The notes below the pieces were generated by a model. It made no database searches and was not told the DNA's origin. It worked only from the letters and a program-made list of their open reading frames with translations. DNA of 58,048 nt from an uncultured Flavobacteriales bacterium (lineage in GTDB: Bacteria; Bacteroidota; Bacteroidia; Flavobacteriales; BACL11). Below, one piece after another: positions 39,147 through 48,014 of this stretch. The DNA is taken from NCBI GenBank assembly GCA_905181585.1, contig CAJIYG010000008.1, forward strand, positions 1 through 58,048. The letters run 5' to 3'. Both the position numbers and the translations under genes were made by a program. Numbering within the stretch: the first letter of the stretch is position 1; each line of letters starts with the position of its first letter.

Positions 39147-39173
39147 TCGAAACGTTAATTAATATAAGATTCT

Positions 39174-40568
39174 ATGCAGGACAGTATTAAAGATGATTTA
39201 ATTCTTTTCAATCAAATTGTTAATGAATTTTTGGATGATGAAAAGTTAAACCCAATCTCTAAAAAAATTAATATTGAAGATTTAAGCAAAAAAATAGACC
39301 TATCGCTTGGGGATAGTCCGACTATTAAGAAAGAATTTGCAGATACTTTAAGAAAGCTTATTCTTGCTACCCCAAAATCATCTTCGGCCTTATTTTTTAA
39401 TCAACTATTTGGAGGAAGGAATAGTAAAGCTGTGATAGGAGACTTACTAGCAGTTTTACTGAACAATTCTATGGCTACTTATAAAATTTCTGGACCACAA
39501 GTTGGTGTTGAAAAAGAAATTTTACTTCAAGTAAAAAATCTTATTGGATATAAAGAAAATTATGGAGGAACATTCCCAACTGGTGGTTCAATGAGTAATT
39601 TTATGTCCCTTATAATTGCTAGAGATAAAAAAAATCTTGATATCAGAAATACTGGTGTAAATCAAAAACTTATAATGTACGCCTCTGATAACGCCCATTA
39701 CTCAATTGCAAAAAACGCTTCTTTTTCTGGAATAGGTAGAGATAACGTTCGGTATATAAAGTCCAATAGTTTTGGATGTTTAGATGTAAAACTATTAGAG
39801 GAAGCTATTAATATAGATTTAAAAAGGGGCTATACTCCATTTTATATAAATGCTACAGCTGGAACTACTGTTTTAGGTGCCTTTGATAATATTAAAGGTA
39901 TAAGTAAAATCAGTAAAAAATATAAATTATGGCTGCACGTTGATGGAGCTTGGGGAGGTGCAGTACTATTTTCAAAATCATATAATAAATTAATAGCAGG
40001 AGTTGAAAATTCGGATTCATTTTGTTTTAATGCTCATAAATCATTGGGGGTTCCGCTAAGTTCTTCAGTTTTATTGGTTGCTGACAAAAAGGATTTATAT
40101 AATTCATTTAGTAATGAGGCCTCTTATTTATATCAAACTCATGATAATGACTATAATCTTGGGCAAACCTCTTTTGAGTGTGGTAGAAGAAATAACTCTT
40201 TAAAGCTATGGACAATGTGGAAAGCTATAGGAACTTCGGGAATCTCTAAAGTTATAGATCATCAGTTTACACTTGCTGACTATGCTCGTAGCTATGTTAG
40301 AGGCTCTAAAGACTATAAACTGTACAGCTTTGACGATTCTTTATCAATATGTTTTAATTACAAAAGTTATGACCCTGCAGATCTATGCACGAAACTTTAT
40401 GATTTAAATAGATTAATGATAGGCTTTGGTTTTTTTGGTAAGCAATCATTTATCAGATTAGTTATTATTAATTCCTCAAATTCAGAAAAAGAGATTTTTA
40501 ATTTTTTTAAAATTATTGAAGAATTCACATTAGAGCATCACAAATCCATCAAATCTATTGATATATAA
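39174..40568 (+). CDS. PLP-dependent decarboxylase, cysteine-sulfinate/glutamate/aspartate type
   Basis: Group II PLP decarboxylase, 464 residues. PLP-binding features: His175 stacking in SDNAHYSIAK, Asp257 in LWLHVDGAWGG, and Lys289 in FNAHKSLGVPLSSSVLLV. The C-terminal QTSFECGRRNNSLKLWTMWKA closely resembles animal cysteine-sulfinate and glutamate decarboxylases. The substrate may be cysteine sulfinate (giving hypotaurine), aspartate (beta-alanine) or glutamate (GABA); the sequence alone does not decide. It is followed by two small genes, 41 bp and then an 11-bp overlap. Confidence 0.85.
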   Translation: MQDSIKDDLILFNQIVNEFLDDEKLNPISKKINIEDLSKKIDLSLGDSPTIKKEFADTLRKLILATPKSSSALFFNQLFGGRNSKAVIGDLLAVLLNNSMATYKISGPQVGVEKEILLQVKNLIGYKENYGGTFPTGGSMSNFMSLIIARDKKNLDIRNTGVNQKLIMYASDNAHYSIAKNASFSGIGRDNVRYIKSNSFGCLDVKLLEEAINIDLKRGYTPFYINATAGTTVLGAFDNIKGISKISKKYKLWLHVDGAWGGAVLFSKSYNKLIAGVENSDSFCFNAHKSLGVPLSSSVLLVADKKDLYNSFSNEASYLYQTHDNDYNLGQTSFECGRRNNSLKLWTMWKAIGTSGISKVIDHQFTLADYARSYVRGSKDYKLYSFDDSLSICFNYKSYDPADLCTKLYDLNRLMIGFGFFGKQSFIRLVIINSSNSEKEIFNFFKIIEEFTLEHHKSIKSIDI

Positions 40569-40609
40569 AATAGTTGCCCTCTTTTAAAAAAAGAGGTTAT
40601 TTTAGCTAC

Positions 40610-41266
40610 ATGCAAAATGATTCAATTATTGTATTAGCTTGGCCTGAGGCCATGGTTGCAGGAGCAAATTCATGGTATGACAAATATCTTTCTACCAAAG
40701 GAAAGTATCGTGTTGGACACGCTGCTTTAATATTGGTGAATCATGCAAAAGAAAAATTATTTTATTTTGATAATGGAAGGTATCATACACCTGCCGGTTT
40801 TGGTAGAGTAAGAAGTCAAGAGACTGATCCTGATATTAGAATAAAATCTAAATTAATTTTAAAGAATCATGAAATTAATAACATAGAAGAAATCTTATTA
40901 GAAGTAAAAAATAAAAAAGCTTGTCATGGTAAGGGTGTTTTGTATGCTTCAATTTTACATAATATATCTTTTGAAAAGGCTTTTTTATTTTCCAATCAAA
41001 TGGTTTCAAAAGGCTTGGTTCCATATGGGCCATTTGTTAGACCAGGCACTAATTGTTCAAGATTTGTTTCAAAAGCAATGCGAGAGTCCACTAGCTCATT
41101 CTTCACTAATATTCGTCTTAAATATCCAATAACTATTACGCCTTCACCAAAAAGAAACGTTACTATTGCTAATACTGATTTCTTCAGAGTAACAAAGGAT
41201 AGTTGCAGATTAATTAAAAGAAGCTCAATTGTATCATATTTTAAAAATTTAGAAAATGAATTATAA
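40610..41266 (+). CDS. DUF6695-like protein, possible permuted papain-like fold
   Basis: A 218-residue protein without signal peptide. I recall similar Flavobacteriales proteins classed as DUF6695. The start is ATG 40610; the TTG at 40574 is unlikely. Sequence features: WPEAM near the start, GHAALILV with His37, GRYHTPAGFGRVR with His59, and TNCSRFV with Cys149. The order His then Cys in the context GHAxxI...NCxxFV is what circularly permuted NlpC/P60 and LRAT-like enzymes show. Follows the decarboxylase and overlaps the next gene by 11 bp. No activity is known. Confidence 0.6.
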   Translation: MQNDSIIVLAWPEAMVAGANSWYDKYLSTKGKYRVGHAALILVNHAKEKLFYFDNGRYHTPAGFGRVRSQETDPDIRIKSKLILKNHEINNIEEILLEVKNKKACHGKGVLYASILHNISFEKAFLFSNQMVSKGLVPYGPFVRPGTNCSRFVSKAMRESTSSFFTNIRLKYPITITPSPKRNVTIANTDFFRVTKDSCRLIKRSSIVSYFKNLENEL

Positions 41267-41540
41267 AGCTGGTAAAAAACCAATTACAGTTCCAGGTAAT
41301 GCGCAGTGGCTTGGTGGAGTTGGTGCGGGTTCTTGGTTCGTTATTACTGAAGTGAATAATTTTTTTTCAATTAGTAGATATTCTAAATTAGGAGACCCAG
41401 AGTGTTCTGGGAACTTTATTTGTAGTCCAAGAGGTTTAGATTTAACTCAGGAATTTAAATTTACATATTTATCTCATTGTAAACTTTGCACAATTATTCA
41501 GGCAGAGATTACTTACACTTTAAGCATATCAGCATCATAA
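41256..41540 (+). CDS. Small protein, probable C-terminal companion of the DUF6695-like gene
   Basis: A 94-residue protein starting inside the last codons of the previous gene (ATGAATTATAA overlap). It has a glycine-rich NAQWLGGVGAGSWFVI opening, a middle with paired cysteines, and LSHCKLCTIIQ near the end. From memory, related proteins elsewhere carry a similar segment as the C-terminal part of one long DUF6695 protein, so this could be a split gene or a frameshifted fusion. No membrane segment or signal. Function unknown. Confidence 0.55.
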   Translation: MNYKAGKKPITVPGNAQWLGGVGAGSWFVITEVNNFFSISRYSKLGDPECSGNFICSPRGLDLTQEFKFTYLSHCKLCTIIQAEITYTLSISAS

Positions 41541-41572
41541 ATTTTAGAGTGTTTAATGATGGATTATTTAGT

Positions 41573-41580
41573 TAAATTTG
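41573..41580 (+). promoter_or_regulatory. Probable -7 promoter element for the PurF-type gene
   Basis: TAAATTTG fits TAnnTTTG, 18 nt before the ATG at 41599. Confidence 0.45.
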
Positions 41581-41598
41581 CACAACTAAAATTACAAA

Positions 41599-43494
41599 AT
41601 GAGTGATGCACTAAAGCATGAATGTGGAGTAGCAATGCTTAGGCTTTTAAAGCCCTTAGATTTCTATAAAGAGAAATACGGAACCTCTTTCTACGGTCTT
41701 AAGAAAATGTATCTTTTAATGGAAAAACAAAGGAATAGAGGGCAGGATGGTGCTGGCCTTGCAAATGTAAAGCTTCAAACATCTCCAGGAAAAAGATATA
41801 TAAGTAGGAAACGCTCAGTAACATCTAATCCGATTCAGGATCTTTTTGGTGAGATTAACGCACGATTTATAGAATTAGAAGAAAAAAGTCCTGAAAAATT
41901 AAACGATACCCTTTGGTTAAAAAATAATATGCCTTTTACTGGCGAGCTTTTTTTAGGTCATTTAAGGTACGGAACTTATGGAGGGAACAATATAGAGCAA
42001 TGCCATCCATTTTTAAGACAAAATAATTGGAAAACAAGAAATCTAGTTGTAGCTGGAAACTTTAATATGACAAATGTAGATGAGTTATTTAATCATCTTA
42101 CTGAACTTGGTCAGCATCCTAAAGAAAAAGCAGACACCATAACAATACTTGAAAAGATAGGTCATTTTTTAGATGAAGCAAATGACGAGATATATTATAA
42201 GCATAAAGGTGAGGTCTCAAAAAAAGAAATATCATCAAAAATTGAAGATGAATTAGATATTAAAGAAATTTTATATAACGCTTCTAAATATTGGGATGGC
42301 GGTTATGTAGTTGGTGGTCTAATTGGTCATGGGGATTCTTTTGTTTTAAGAGACCCCTCAGGAATTAGACCTGCCTATTATTATAAAGACGATGAAGTAG
42401 TTGTGGTTGCTTCTGAAAAACCTGTTATCCAAACATCATTTAATGTTAAAGATAATCTTGTGCATGAAATTAAAAGAGGACATGCTTTAATCATAAAGAA
42501 AAATGGAGAGGTTTATGAAAAGCAAGTATTAAGCCCACTTAAACGAACGGCATGTTCTTTTGAGAGAATATATTTTTCAAGAGGAAATGACAAAGACATT
42601 TATAATGAACGTATAAATTTAGGTAAGCTAATATTCCCTAAAGTTTTAGAAGCTATAAATAATGATGTCAAGAACTCGGTCTTTTCGTATATCCCAAATA
42701 CTGCGGAGGTTTCATACTTTGGAATGATGAAAGGGGTTGATGAATATCTAAATAAAGTGAAGATAGAAAAAATTAAATCTTTAGGAAGTAATCCGTCAGA
42801 TGAAGAAATAGAAAAAATAATGTCTATTAGTCCAAGAGCGGAAAAAATAGCTATTAAAGATGCTAAGCTTAGGACTTTTATAACCTCAGATGTAAATAGA
42901 GATGATTTAGTTGCACACGTTTATGATATAACATATGGCAAAGTTAAAGAGAGCGATAATTTAGTGATGATTGATGATAGCATTGTTAGAGGAACCACAC
43001 TAAAACATTCTATTTTAAGAATATTAGATCGTTTAAATCCTAAAAAAGTTGTTATTGTATCTTCTGCGCCACAAATCCGTTACCCTGACTGCTATGGAAT
43101 TGATATGGCAATTTTAGGTGACTTTATTGCTTTTCAAGCTGCTATAGCTCTATTAAAAGAAACTGGTCAGGAACAAATTATTAAAGATGTATATCTTAAA
43201 TGTAAAGATCAGATCAGTTTAGCAAAAGAGTCGATGGTTAATCATGTTAAAGACATATATAGCCCATTTACTGCTGATCAAATTTCTGCAAAAATTAGTG
43301 AAATATTAAAACCTAAGGATATGAGGGCTGATTTAGAGATTATCTATCAGAGTATATCGAGTCTACATATTGCATGTCCAGATCACAAGGGAGACTGGTA
43401 TTTTTCTGGAGAATACCCAACCCCAGGAGGAAACAAAGTTGTCACACAAGCTTTTATTAACTATGTAGATGGTGTAAAGAAAAGAGCTTACTAA
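41599..43494 (+). CDS. purF: Amidophosphoribosyltransferase (PurF family, long form)
   Basis: First step of purine synthesis: phosphoribosylamine from PRPP and glutamine. The N-terminal nucleophile is Cys9 in KHECGVAML, followed by NRGQDGAG and GHLRYGTYGGN of the class II glutaminase domain. The PRPP-binding motif LVMIDDSIVRGTT is near residue 455. At 631 residues it is much longer than typical PurF (about 470-510), with extra segments around residues 45-90, 165-215 and 380-425. Bacteroidota often carry such a long form, sometimes beside a standard PurF, so its exact role is a little uncertain. Confidence 0.8.
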   Translation: MSDALKHECGVAMLRLLKPLDFYKEKYGTSFYGLKKMYLLMEKQRNRGQDGAGLANVKLQTSPGKRYISRKRSVTSNPIQDLFGEINARFIELEEKSPEKLNDTLWLKNNMPFTGELFLGHLRYGTYGGNNIEQCHPFLRQNNWKTRNLVVAGNFNMTNVDELFNHLTELGQHPKEKADTITILEKIGHFLDEANDEIYYKHKGEVSKKEISSKIEDELDIKEILYNASKYWDGGYVVGGLIGHGDSFVLRDPSGIRPAYYYKDDEVVVVASEKPVIQTSFNVKDNLVHEIKRGHALIIKKNGEVYEKQVLSPLKRTACSFERIYFSRGNDKDIYNERINLGKLIFPKVLEAINNDVKNSVFSYIPNTAEVSYFGMMKGVDEYLNKVKIEKIKSLGSNPSDEEIEKIMSISPRAEKIAIKDAKLRTFITSDVNRDDLVAHVYDITYGKVKESDNLVMIDDSIVRGTTLKHSILRILDRLNPKKVVIVSSAPQIRYPDCYGIDMAILGDFIAFQAAIALLKETGQEQIIKDVYLKCKDQISLAKESMVNHVKDIYSPFTADQISAKISEILKPKDMRADLEIIYQSISSLHIACPDHKGDWYFSGEYPTPGGNKVVTQAFINYVDGVKKRAY

Positions 43495-43497
43495 TAC

Positions 43498-45921
43498 CTA
43501 TTCTTTCTCAGTTGTGTAGATATTATTATTCCAGCAAAAAAACTGATCAGAGCTTGCCCCTAATTGAATTACAGCCTGCATAAAAGCATTATTAAAACTG
43601 CCTGAACTTATTATAGGTATATCTTTTCCATTGTAGTTTTTAGTTTCCAAAGAGTCATTTAGTTCAGATTTATCTATTTCATCATTTTTGTCAGAAGATA
43701 TCACATCTATTTCTTCTGTAATTACATCAGTTACTATAACAACAGAATCATTTTTGTGGCTGGGGGCAATAGTCATTTCATCAATTAAATATGAAGCGTT
43801 TGCATACTTATCTATTATAAATAGAATATATCTGATATCAACCGAAATTGTTCGTTGAATTTTATTTTCAAAAGCAATATCACCACTCATTGATTCCCAG
43901 TTTCCATCAAAAGCGGTACCAATAAGTTCTCCCCAGGCATTCATTACTGGAGAACCTGAGTTCCCACCTGTAATATCATTACTTGAAATAAAATTAATTC
44001 GTAAATCTCCATTCTTATCTGCATACCTACCGTAATCACTCATTTTGTAAAGTTCCTTAAGTTTTTCTGGAACAATAAACTCTTCATTTGTTTCATCTTC
44101 TTTTTCTATAATCCCATCTATTGTTGTGAAGTAGTCGTAGTGCATGGCATTTCCAGGGGAGTAATCACCTATACTTCCATAAGTTACCCTCATTGTTGAA
44201 TTAGCATCTGGATAAAATGATTTTGAAGTATCCATTTCTCTCAGTCCAGACATAAATAATCTATTTCCTTTACTTAATGCAGCTCGCACAGATTTTCTTG
44301 TAGGATATATTTCTTTCATATACTTATCATAAATTGAATTCATAGTTGTAAAAGCGAGATCTCTTGAAACCCTAGAAAGAGTTGGGTTTTGAAGGAATTC
44401 CATACATTTTTCTTTACTGGAAAATACTGAGCGTTTAAATACATTTTGCGCGTAAAAATCAAAATCTAGTTTTTTAAAACCTAGCATTTGATTTTCAATT
44501 TTTTTAAACACAGGAGCATGTTGATTTTTTGGGACATTATAATAATACATTGAAAGCATTGAAGAAAGTAGTTTTTCATCCACAGAAGCATTGTAGTTTT
44601 TATAAAAATCTTTTGCTAACTTTTTTAGCTTTCTAATTGATGTCAAACGCTCTTTTTTATCTTTTGGCAAAGAAGCTATTCTGTTTTTCATCATATATGA
44701 GAAGTAAAGTATTTCAGATCCTTGAAAAACTGCTTCATTTAGATATGTTCTGTTAAGCGCAATTCTTTTGTTTTTGTTATAAGCGGACTCAATCATTTCT
44801 AAAACATTTCCATATTTTTCTTGCACAGAAGAGTCTCCTGATTCAACCCATTCTTTAAAAGCATTCTCTATATCTTTTTTCTTATCAAATACTTTCATAG
44901 CTTTTAAGCTCTTGGACTGACCAATGTAGTACTTCCAATAGTTAGAAGTACTAGCGTATTTTGATGCGTATTGGATTTTAACTCTTTTATTAGCATCCAT
45001 TCCATCTTTGATAACGGCTAATTTTTCTGTTCTAATATCTACTGTAGTTGGATTAGATATTTCAAGCGCTTCAGAAATACCAAATGATGTAAGATATCTA
45101 TTTGTTCTACCAGGATATCCCATTATCATCGTATAGTCTTCATTTTCTACTCCTTCTAATTGAATAGGTAAGTGGTGTTTTGGTTTATAGGGTATGTTTT
45201 CTAAATCATAGCTAGCAGGTGAGCCATCAGGAGCCATATAAACTCTATAAAGAGAAAAGTCTCCAGTATGTCTTGGCCACATCCAATTATCTGTGTCACC
45301 ACCAAACTTACCAATTGATGATGGTGGAGCCCCAACTAGTCTTACATCCTTAAATGTTTCATAAATAAGTAAGTAAAAATCATTACCACCAAAATATGAT
45401 TTAACATTTGCAGAGTAACTTGTAGAGTCAGACACTTCTTTTGAAATTACTTTTGAAATTTCTGCAATCTTAGCTCTTCTTTCATCTTCACTCATTTGGT
45501 TGTTCAGAAAACTATTTATTCTTTCACTCACATCTTCTATACTTATTAAAAATGTAGCTGTAACATCATCATTTTTAAGTTCCTCTGCATTACTCATAGC
45601 CCAAAAACCATCTTTTAGGTAATCATTTTCTAAAGTAGAATGTGTTTGAATTGAGCCAAAAGCGCAGTGATGATTAGTAAGCATTAATCCATTGCTGGAT
45701 ATCATCTCAGCTGTACAGCCTCCACCATTAAGAGAAACAATAGCGTCTTTTAAAGATGAATTGTTTATATCATAAATATCATCAGCAGTAAGCTTAAGAC
45801 CTCTCTCAATCATATCTTTTTCATTTAATGATTTAAGAAGTTGAGGAAGCCACATACCTTCATCAGCAATTAAAGAAAAAGATAAAAAAATGGACAGTAG
45901 AAGGCTAATTAAATATTTCAT
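43498..45921 (-). CDS. S46-family dipeptidyl peptidase (DPP7-like)
   Basis: Exported serine peptidase of 807 residues that removes dipeptides from oligopeptides, with a signal peptide of about 19 residues. The triad is visible: His85 in LTNHHCAFG, Asp221 in PRHTGDFSLYR, Ser655 in GGNSGSPV. Residue 673, 18 positions after the Ser, is Gly, as in DPP7, whereas acid-specific DPP11 has Arg. This suggests preference for hydrophobic P1 residues. The protein extends about 85 residues beyond the usual end in a Ser/Asp/Glu/Lys-rich tail. Promoter box 24 nt upstream. Confidence 0.9.
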   Translation of the reverse strand: MKYLISLLLSIFLSFSLIADEGMWLPQLLKSLNEKDMIERGLKLTADDIYDINNSSLKDAIVSLNGGGCTAEMISSNGLMLTNHHCAFGSIQTHSTLENDYLKDGFWAMSNAEELKNDDVTATFLISIEDVSERINSFLNNQMSEDERRAKIAEISKVISKEVSDSTSYSANVKSYFGGNDFYLLIYETFKDVRLVGAPPSSIGKFGGDTDNWMWPRHTGDFSLYRVYMAPDGSPASYDLENIPYKPKHHLPIQLEGVENEDYTMIMGYPGRTNRYLTSFGISEALEISNPTTVDIRTEKLAVIKDGMDANKRVKIQYASKYASTSNYWKYYIGQSKSLKAMKVFDKKKDIENAFKEWVESGDSSVQEKYGNVLEMIESAYNKNKRIALNRTYLNEAVFQGSEILYFSYMMKNRIASLPKDKKERLTSIRKLKKLAKDFYKNYNASVDEKLLSSMLSMYYYNVPKNQHAPVFKKIENQMLGFKKLDFDFYAQNVFKRSVFSSKEKCMEFLQNPTLSRVSRDLAFTTMNSIYDKYMKEIYPTRKSVRAALSKGNRLFMSGLREMDTSKSFYPDANSTMRVTYGSIGDYSPGNAMHYDYFTTIDGIIEKEDETNEEFIVPEKLKELYKMSDYGRYADKNGDLRINFISSNDITGGNSGSPVMNAWGELIGTAFDGNWESMSGDIAFENKIQRTISVDIRYILFIIDKYANASYLIDEMTIAPSHKNDSVVIVTDVITEEIDVISSDKNDEIDKSELNDSLETKNYNGKDIPIISSGSFNNAFMQAVIQLGASSDQFFCWNNNIYTTEKE

Positions 45922-45945
45922 GTTAGATTTTTAAATTGATTTGTG

Positions 45946-45953
45946 CAAATGTA
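45946..45953 (-). promoter_or_regulatory. Probable -7 promoter element for the S46 peptidase
   Basis: TACATTTG on the minus strand fits TAnnTTTG, 24 nt before the ATG. Confidence 0.45.
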
Positions 45954-45999
45954 AAATATTTATAGATGTGTATTTAATTATTCATCAGAAACATTAATG

Positions 46000-46007
46000 T
46001 ATTTTTG
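46000..46007 (+). promoter_or_regulatory. Promoter -7 element abutting the rluF start (possible leaderless mRNA)
   Basis: TATTTTTG fits TAnnTTTG and is followed by 4 nt (TTAA) and the ATG. No clear -33 TTTG is visible. Confidence 0.5.
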
Positions 46008-46011
46008 TTAA

Positions 46012-46755
46012 ATGTCACAGTTGGAAAACGGTATACGAATAAATAAGTATTTGAGTGAAATAGGCTTTTGCTCAAGAAGAGAGGCTGATAGACTAATTGA
46101 GCAGGGAAGAATCAGAATTAATGGTATCGTTTCTCTTATGGGGCAAAAGGTTAGTGGTGATGAGAAAATAGAAGTTAATGGCAAGTTAATGACTATTAGT
46201 AAAAGTAAAAACATCTATCTAGCCTTTAATAAGCCAAGAGGAATTGTTTGTACTACAGATCAAAAAAGAGAAAAAAATAACATTATAGATTTTATTAATT
46301 ATCCATCACGAGTCTTTCCAATTGGTAGGTTAGATAAAATGAGCGAGGGATTAATTTTTTTAACTAATGATGGAGACATAGTTAATAAGATTTTAAGGGC
46401 CAAAAATAATCATGAAAAAGAATATATTGTTGAGGTAAATAAACCTATTACAGACGACTTTACAAAAATGATGTCAAATGGAGTACCTGTTTTAGACACT
46501 GTAACGAATAAATGTTTTGTAAAAAAGACTGGAAAAAAAACATTTAGAATCGTTTTAACTCAAGGTTTAAACAGGCAAATTCGGAGAATGTGTGAATATT
46601 TTGGTTATAAAGTTACCTACCTACAAAGAATTAGAATAATGAATATAAGTCTTGATATTCCTGTTGGAGAATATAGAGATTTTACCGCTAAAGAGCTCAA
46701 TCAGATCCACCAATCAGTTAAACACTCTGTTAAAATATTCGAAGGAAATAAATAA
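46012..46755 (+). CDS. rluF: 23S rRNA pseudouridine synthase, RluF type
   Basis: Modifies 23S rRNA (E. coli RluF makes pseudouridine 2604). The 247-residue protein starts with an S4 RNA-binding domain (INKYLSEIGFCSRREADRLI), then the synthase domain with catalytic Asp in GRLDKMSEGL and the RluF-like LTNDGDIVNKILRAKNNHEKEY and QGLNRQIRRMCEYFGY. These strings closely follow RluF rather than RsuA or RluB. The -7 promoter box ends 4 nt before the ATG. It ends 6 bp before the convergent DUF3050 gene. Confidence 0.9.
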   Translation: MSQLENGIRINKYLSEIGFCSRREADRLIEQGRIRINGIVSLMGQKVSGDEKIEVNGKLMTISKSKNIYLAFNKPRGIVCTTDQKREKNNIIDFINYPSRVFPIGRLDKMSEGLIFLTNDGDIVNKILRAKNNHEKEYIVEVNKPITDDFTKMMSNGVPVLDTVTNKCFVKKTGKKTFRIVLTQGLNRQIRRMCEYFGYKVTYLQRIRIMNISLDIPVGEYRDFTAKELNQIHQSVKHSVKIFEGNK

Positions 46756-46761
46756 TTTTTT

Positions 46762-47511
46762 TTAATGCTTTATTTGAATTTCCTCAAAAATAGCATCCCA
46801 AAGTTTTTCTCTTGCAATTAAGCATTCAATAGCAGTTTCCTCAACATCTTTCCATTTTTGTTCATCATTTCCGCAAAGGTCTGATATTAATTGAAACGCT
46901 AAAGGACCATGTTCTCCACCGTCAAGTTCAATATGTCTCTCTAAATAATAAACGAATTTATTTAATTTATTTTTTTCATTTAAATCATCGACTATGGCAG
47001 TAAACATATCTGGTATTAAATCTTCCCTGCCAAAAGTAAAGGCTGCAGCAATTTTATGTATTTCATCAGTATCAATAATTGAAAAAGTTGATTTTAGAAA
47101 ATTATCGATTTCATTATTTCCACTTGAAATTAAATTTCTATCAACTTTACTTACAAATTTTTCAATATCTTTTGTTTTGGCACCACACTCTTTCATAGCC
47201 TCAAGATACATTTCAAAGTGAGATGATGGATTTCCGTCTTTATCTACATCGCTCTCTTCTTCTAAAACAATTGAGTTAATTAGTCTCCTAATTTTCTTGT
47301 CACCAACAGGCCTCCATGGTGAGCTTGTGCAAGTAAGTTTATGTTGCATTGCCTTAAGAAGAGACATAAAATCCCAAACAGCATACGCATGAAACTCCAT
47401 CATAATAGCAATATCATCAACAGAATTTAGTTCTTTATATAAGGCGTGGTTGACAATCTTATCTCTATAGTTAGAGATATTTTTATTTATAATTTCTATT
47501 CTAGGGTTCAT
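46762..47511 (-). CDS. DUF3050 family protein (heme-oxygenase-like fold)
   Basis: A 249-residue, helix-rich protein without signal or membrane segments. It matches DUF3050 through AVWDFMSLLKAMQHKL, TSSPWRPVG, RRLINSIVLEEESD and the ERHIELDGGEHGPLAF string. Members are thought to adopt a heme-oxygenase/TENA-like bundle; several His/Glu (HAYAVWDF, EESD, ERHIELDGGEH) could hold two metal ions. It is the last gene of the suf operon, overlapping DUF2480 by 4 bp. Function is unknown; a link to Fe-S or metal handling is inferred from context. Confidence 0.8.
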   Translation of the reverse strand: MNPRIEIINKNISNYRDKIVNHALYKELNSVDDIAIMMEFHAYAVWDFMSLLKAMQHKLTCTSSPWRPVGDKKIRRLINSIVLEEESDVDKDGNPSSHFEMYLEAMKECGAKTKDIEKFVSKVDRNLISSGNNEIDNFLKSTFSIIDTDEIHKIAAAFTFGREDLIPDMFTAIVDDLNEKNKLNKFVYYLERHIELDGGEHGPLAFQLISDLCGNDEQKWKDVEETAIECLIAREKLWDAIFEEIQIKH

Positions 47512-48014
47512 TTTTTTTTATAAATAGGTACGGCTGAGCAAGCCTCTCCAAACATTAGGCTCTTCACTATAGGTTGTAGTTTTTTTGTAATTTCCATGTA
47601 CGCTTTTTCTGGCACTTTAATATTACCACAACCCTTAACAATAATCCGTTGGTTTCTAAGATCAAAAGTATTTATATTTTTAATATTTTCAATAAATATA
47701 TTATTAAATATTTCTGTTTTTTTACCATAATAAACATCAATATTGTTTTTGTTTAGAACGCTAGTGATTAGCATATATGCCCACATTGGAATAATACAAT
47801 CAGCTGAGCAAATAAGTGTAATGATTTTGTCTTTATATATTTCCCAATCCGTCTTTTCTAATTTTGTTCTAAAATCTTTTTCTTTTAAAATAAGTTTTTG
47901 AAAGAGAAAGTCTGCAATATCTAGCTCTATTATTATTTTTTTTGGAGCATAATCCGTTAAATCAATATTTATAATACCTCTTTTTTCAACTTTATTAACG
48001 ATTTCATCTTTCAT
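47508..48014 (-). CDS. DUF2480 family protein
   Basis: A 168-residue protein resembling DUF2480, a short Bacteroidota family found beside suf genes. Recognised strings: INIDLTDYAPKK, FLFQKLILKEKDFR, LICSADCIIPMWAYMLIT and KGCGNIKVPEKAYMEIT. Four cysteines (in SADC, CSADC, GCG, GEAC) are candidate metal or cluster ligands but none is proven. Overlaps its neighbours by 1-4 bp, so translation is coupled. Function unknown. Confidence 0.78.
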   Translation of the reverse strand: MKDEIVNKVEKRGIINIDLTDYAPKKIIIELDIADFLFQKLILKEKDFRTKLEKTDWEIYKDKIITLICSADCIIPMWAYMLITSVLNKNNIDVYYGKKTEIFNNIFIENIKNINTFDLRNQRIIVKGCGNIKVPEKAYMEITKKLQPIVKSLMFGEACSAVPIYKKK

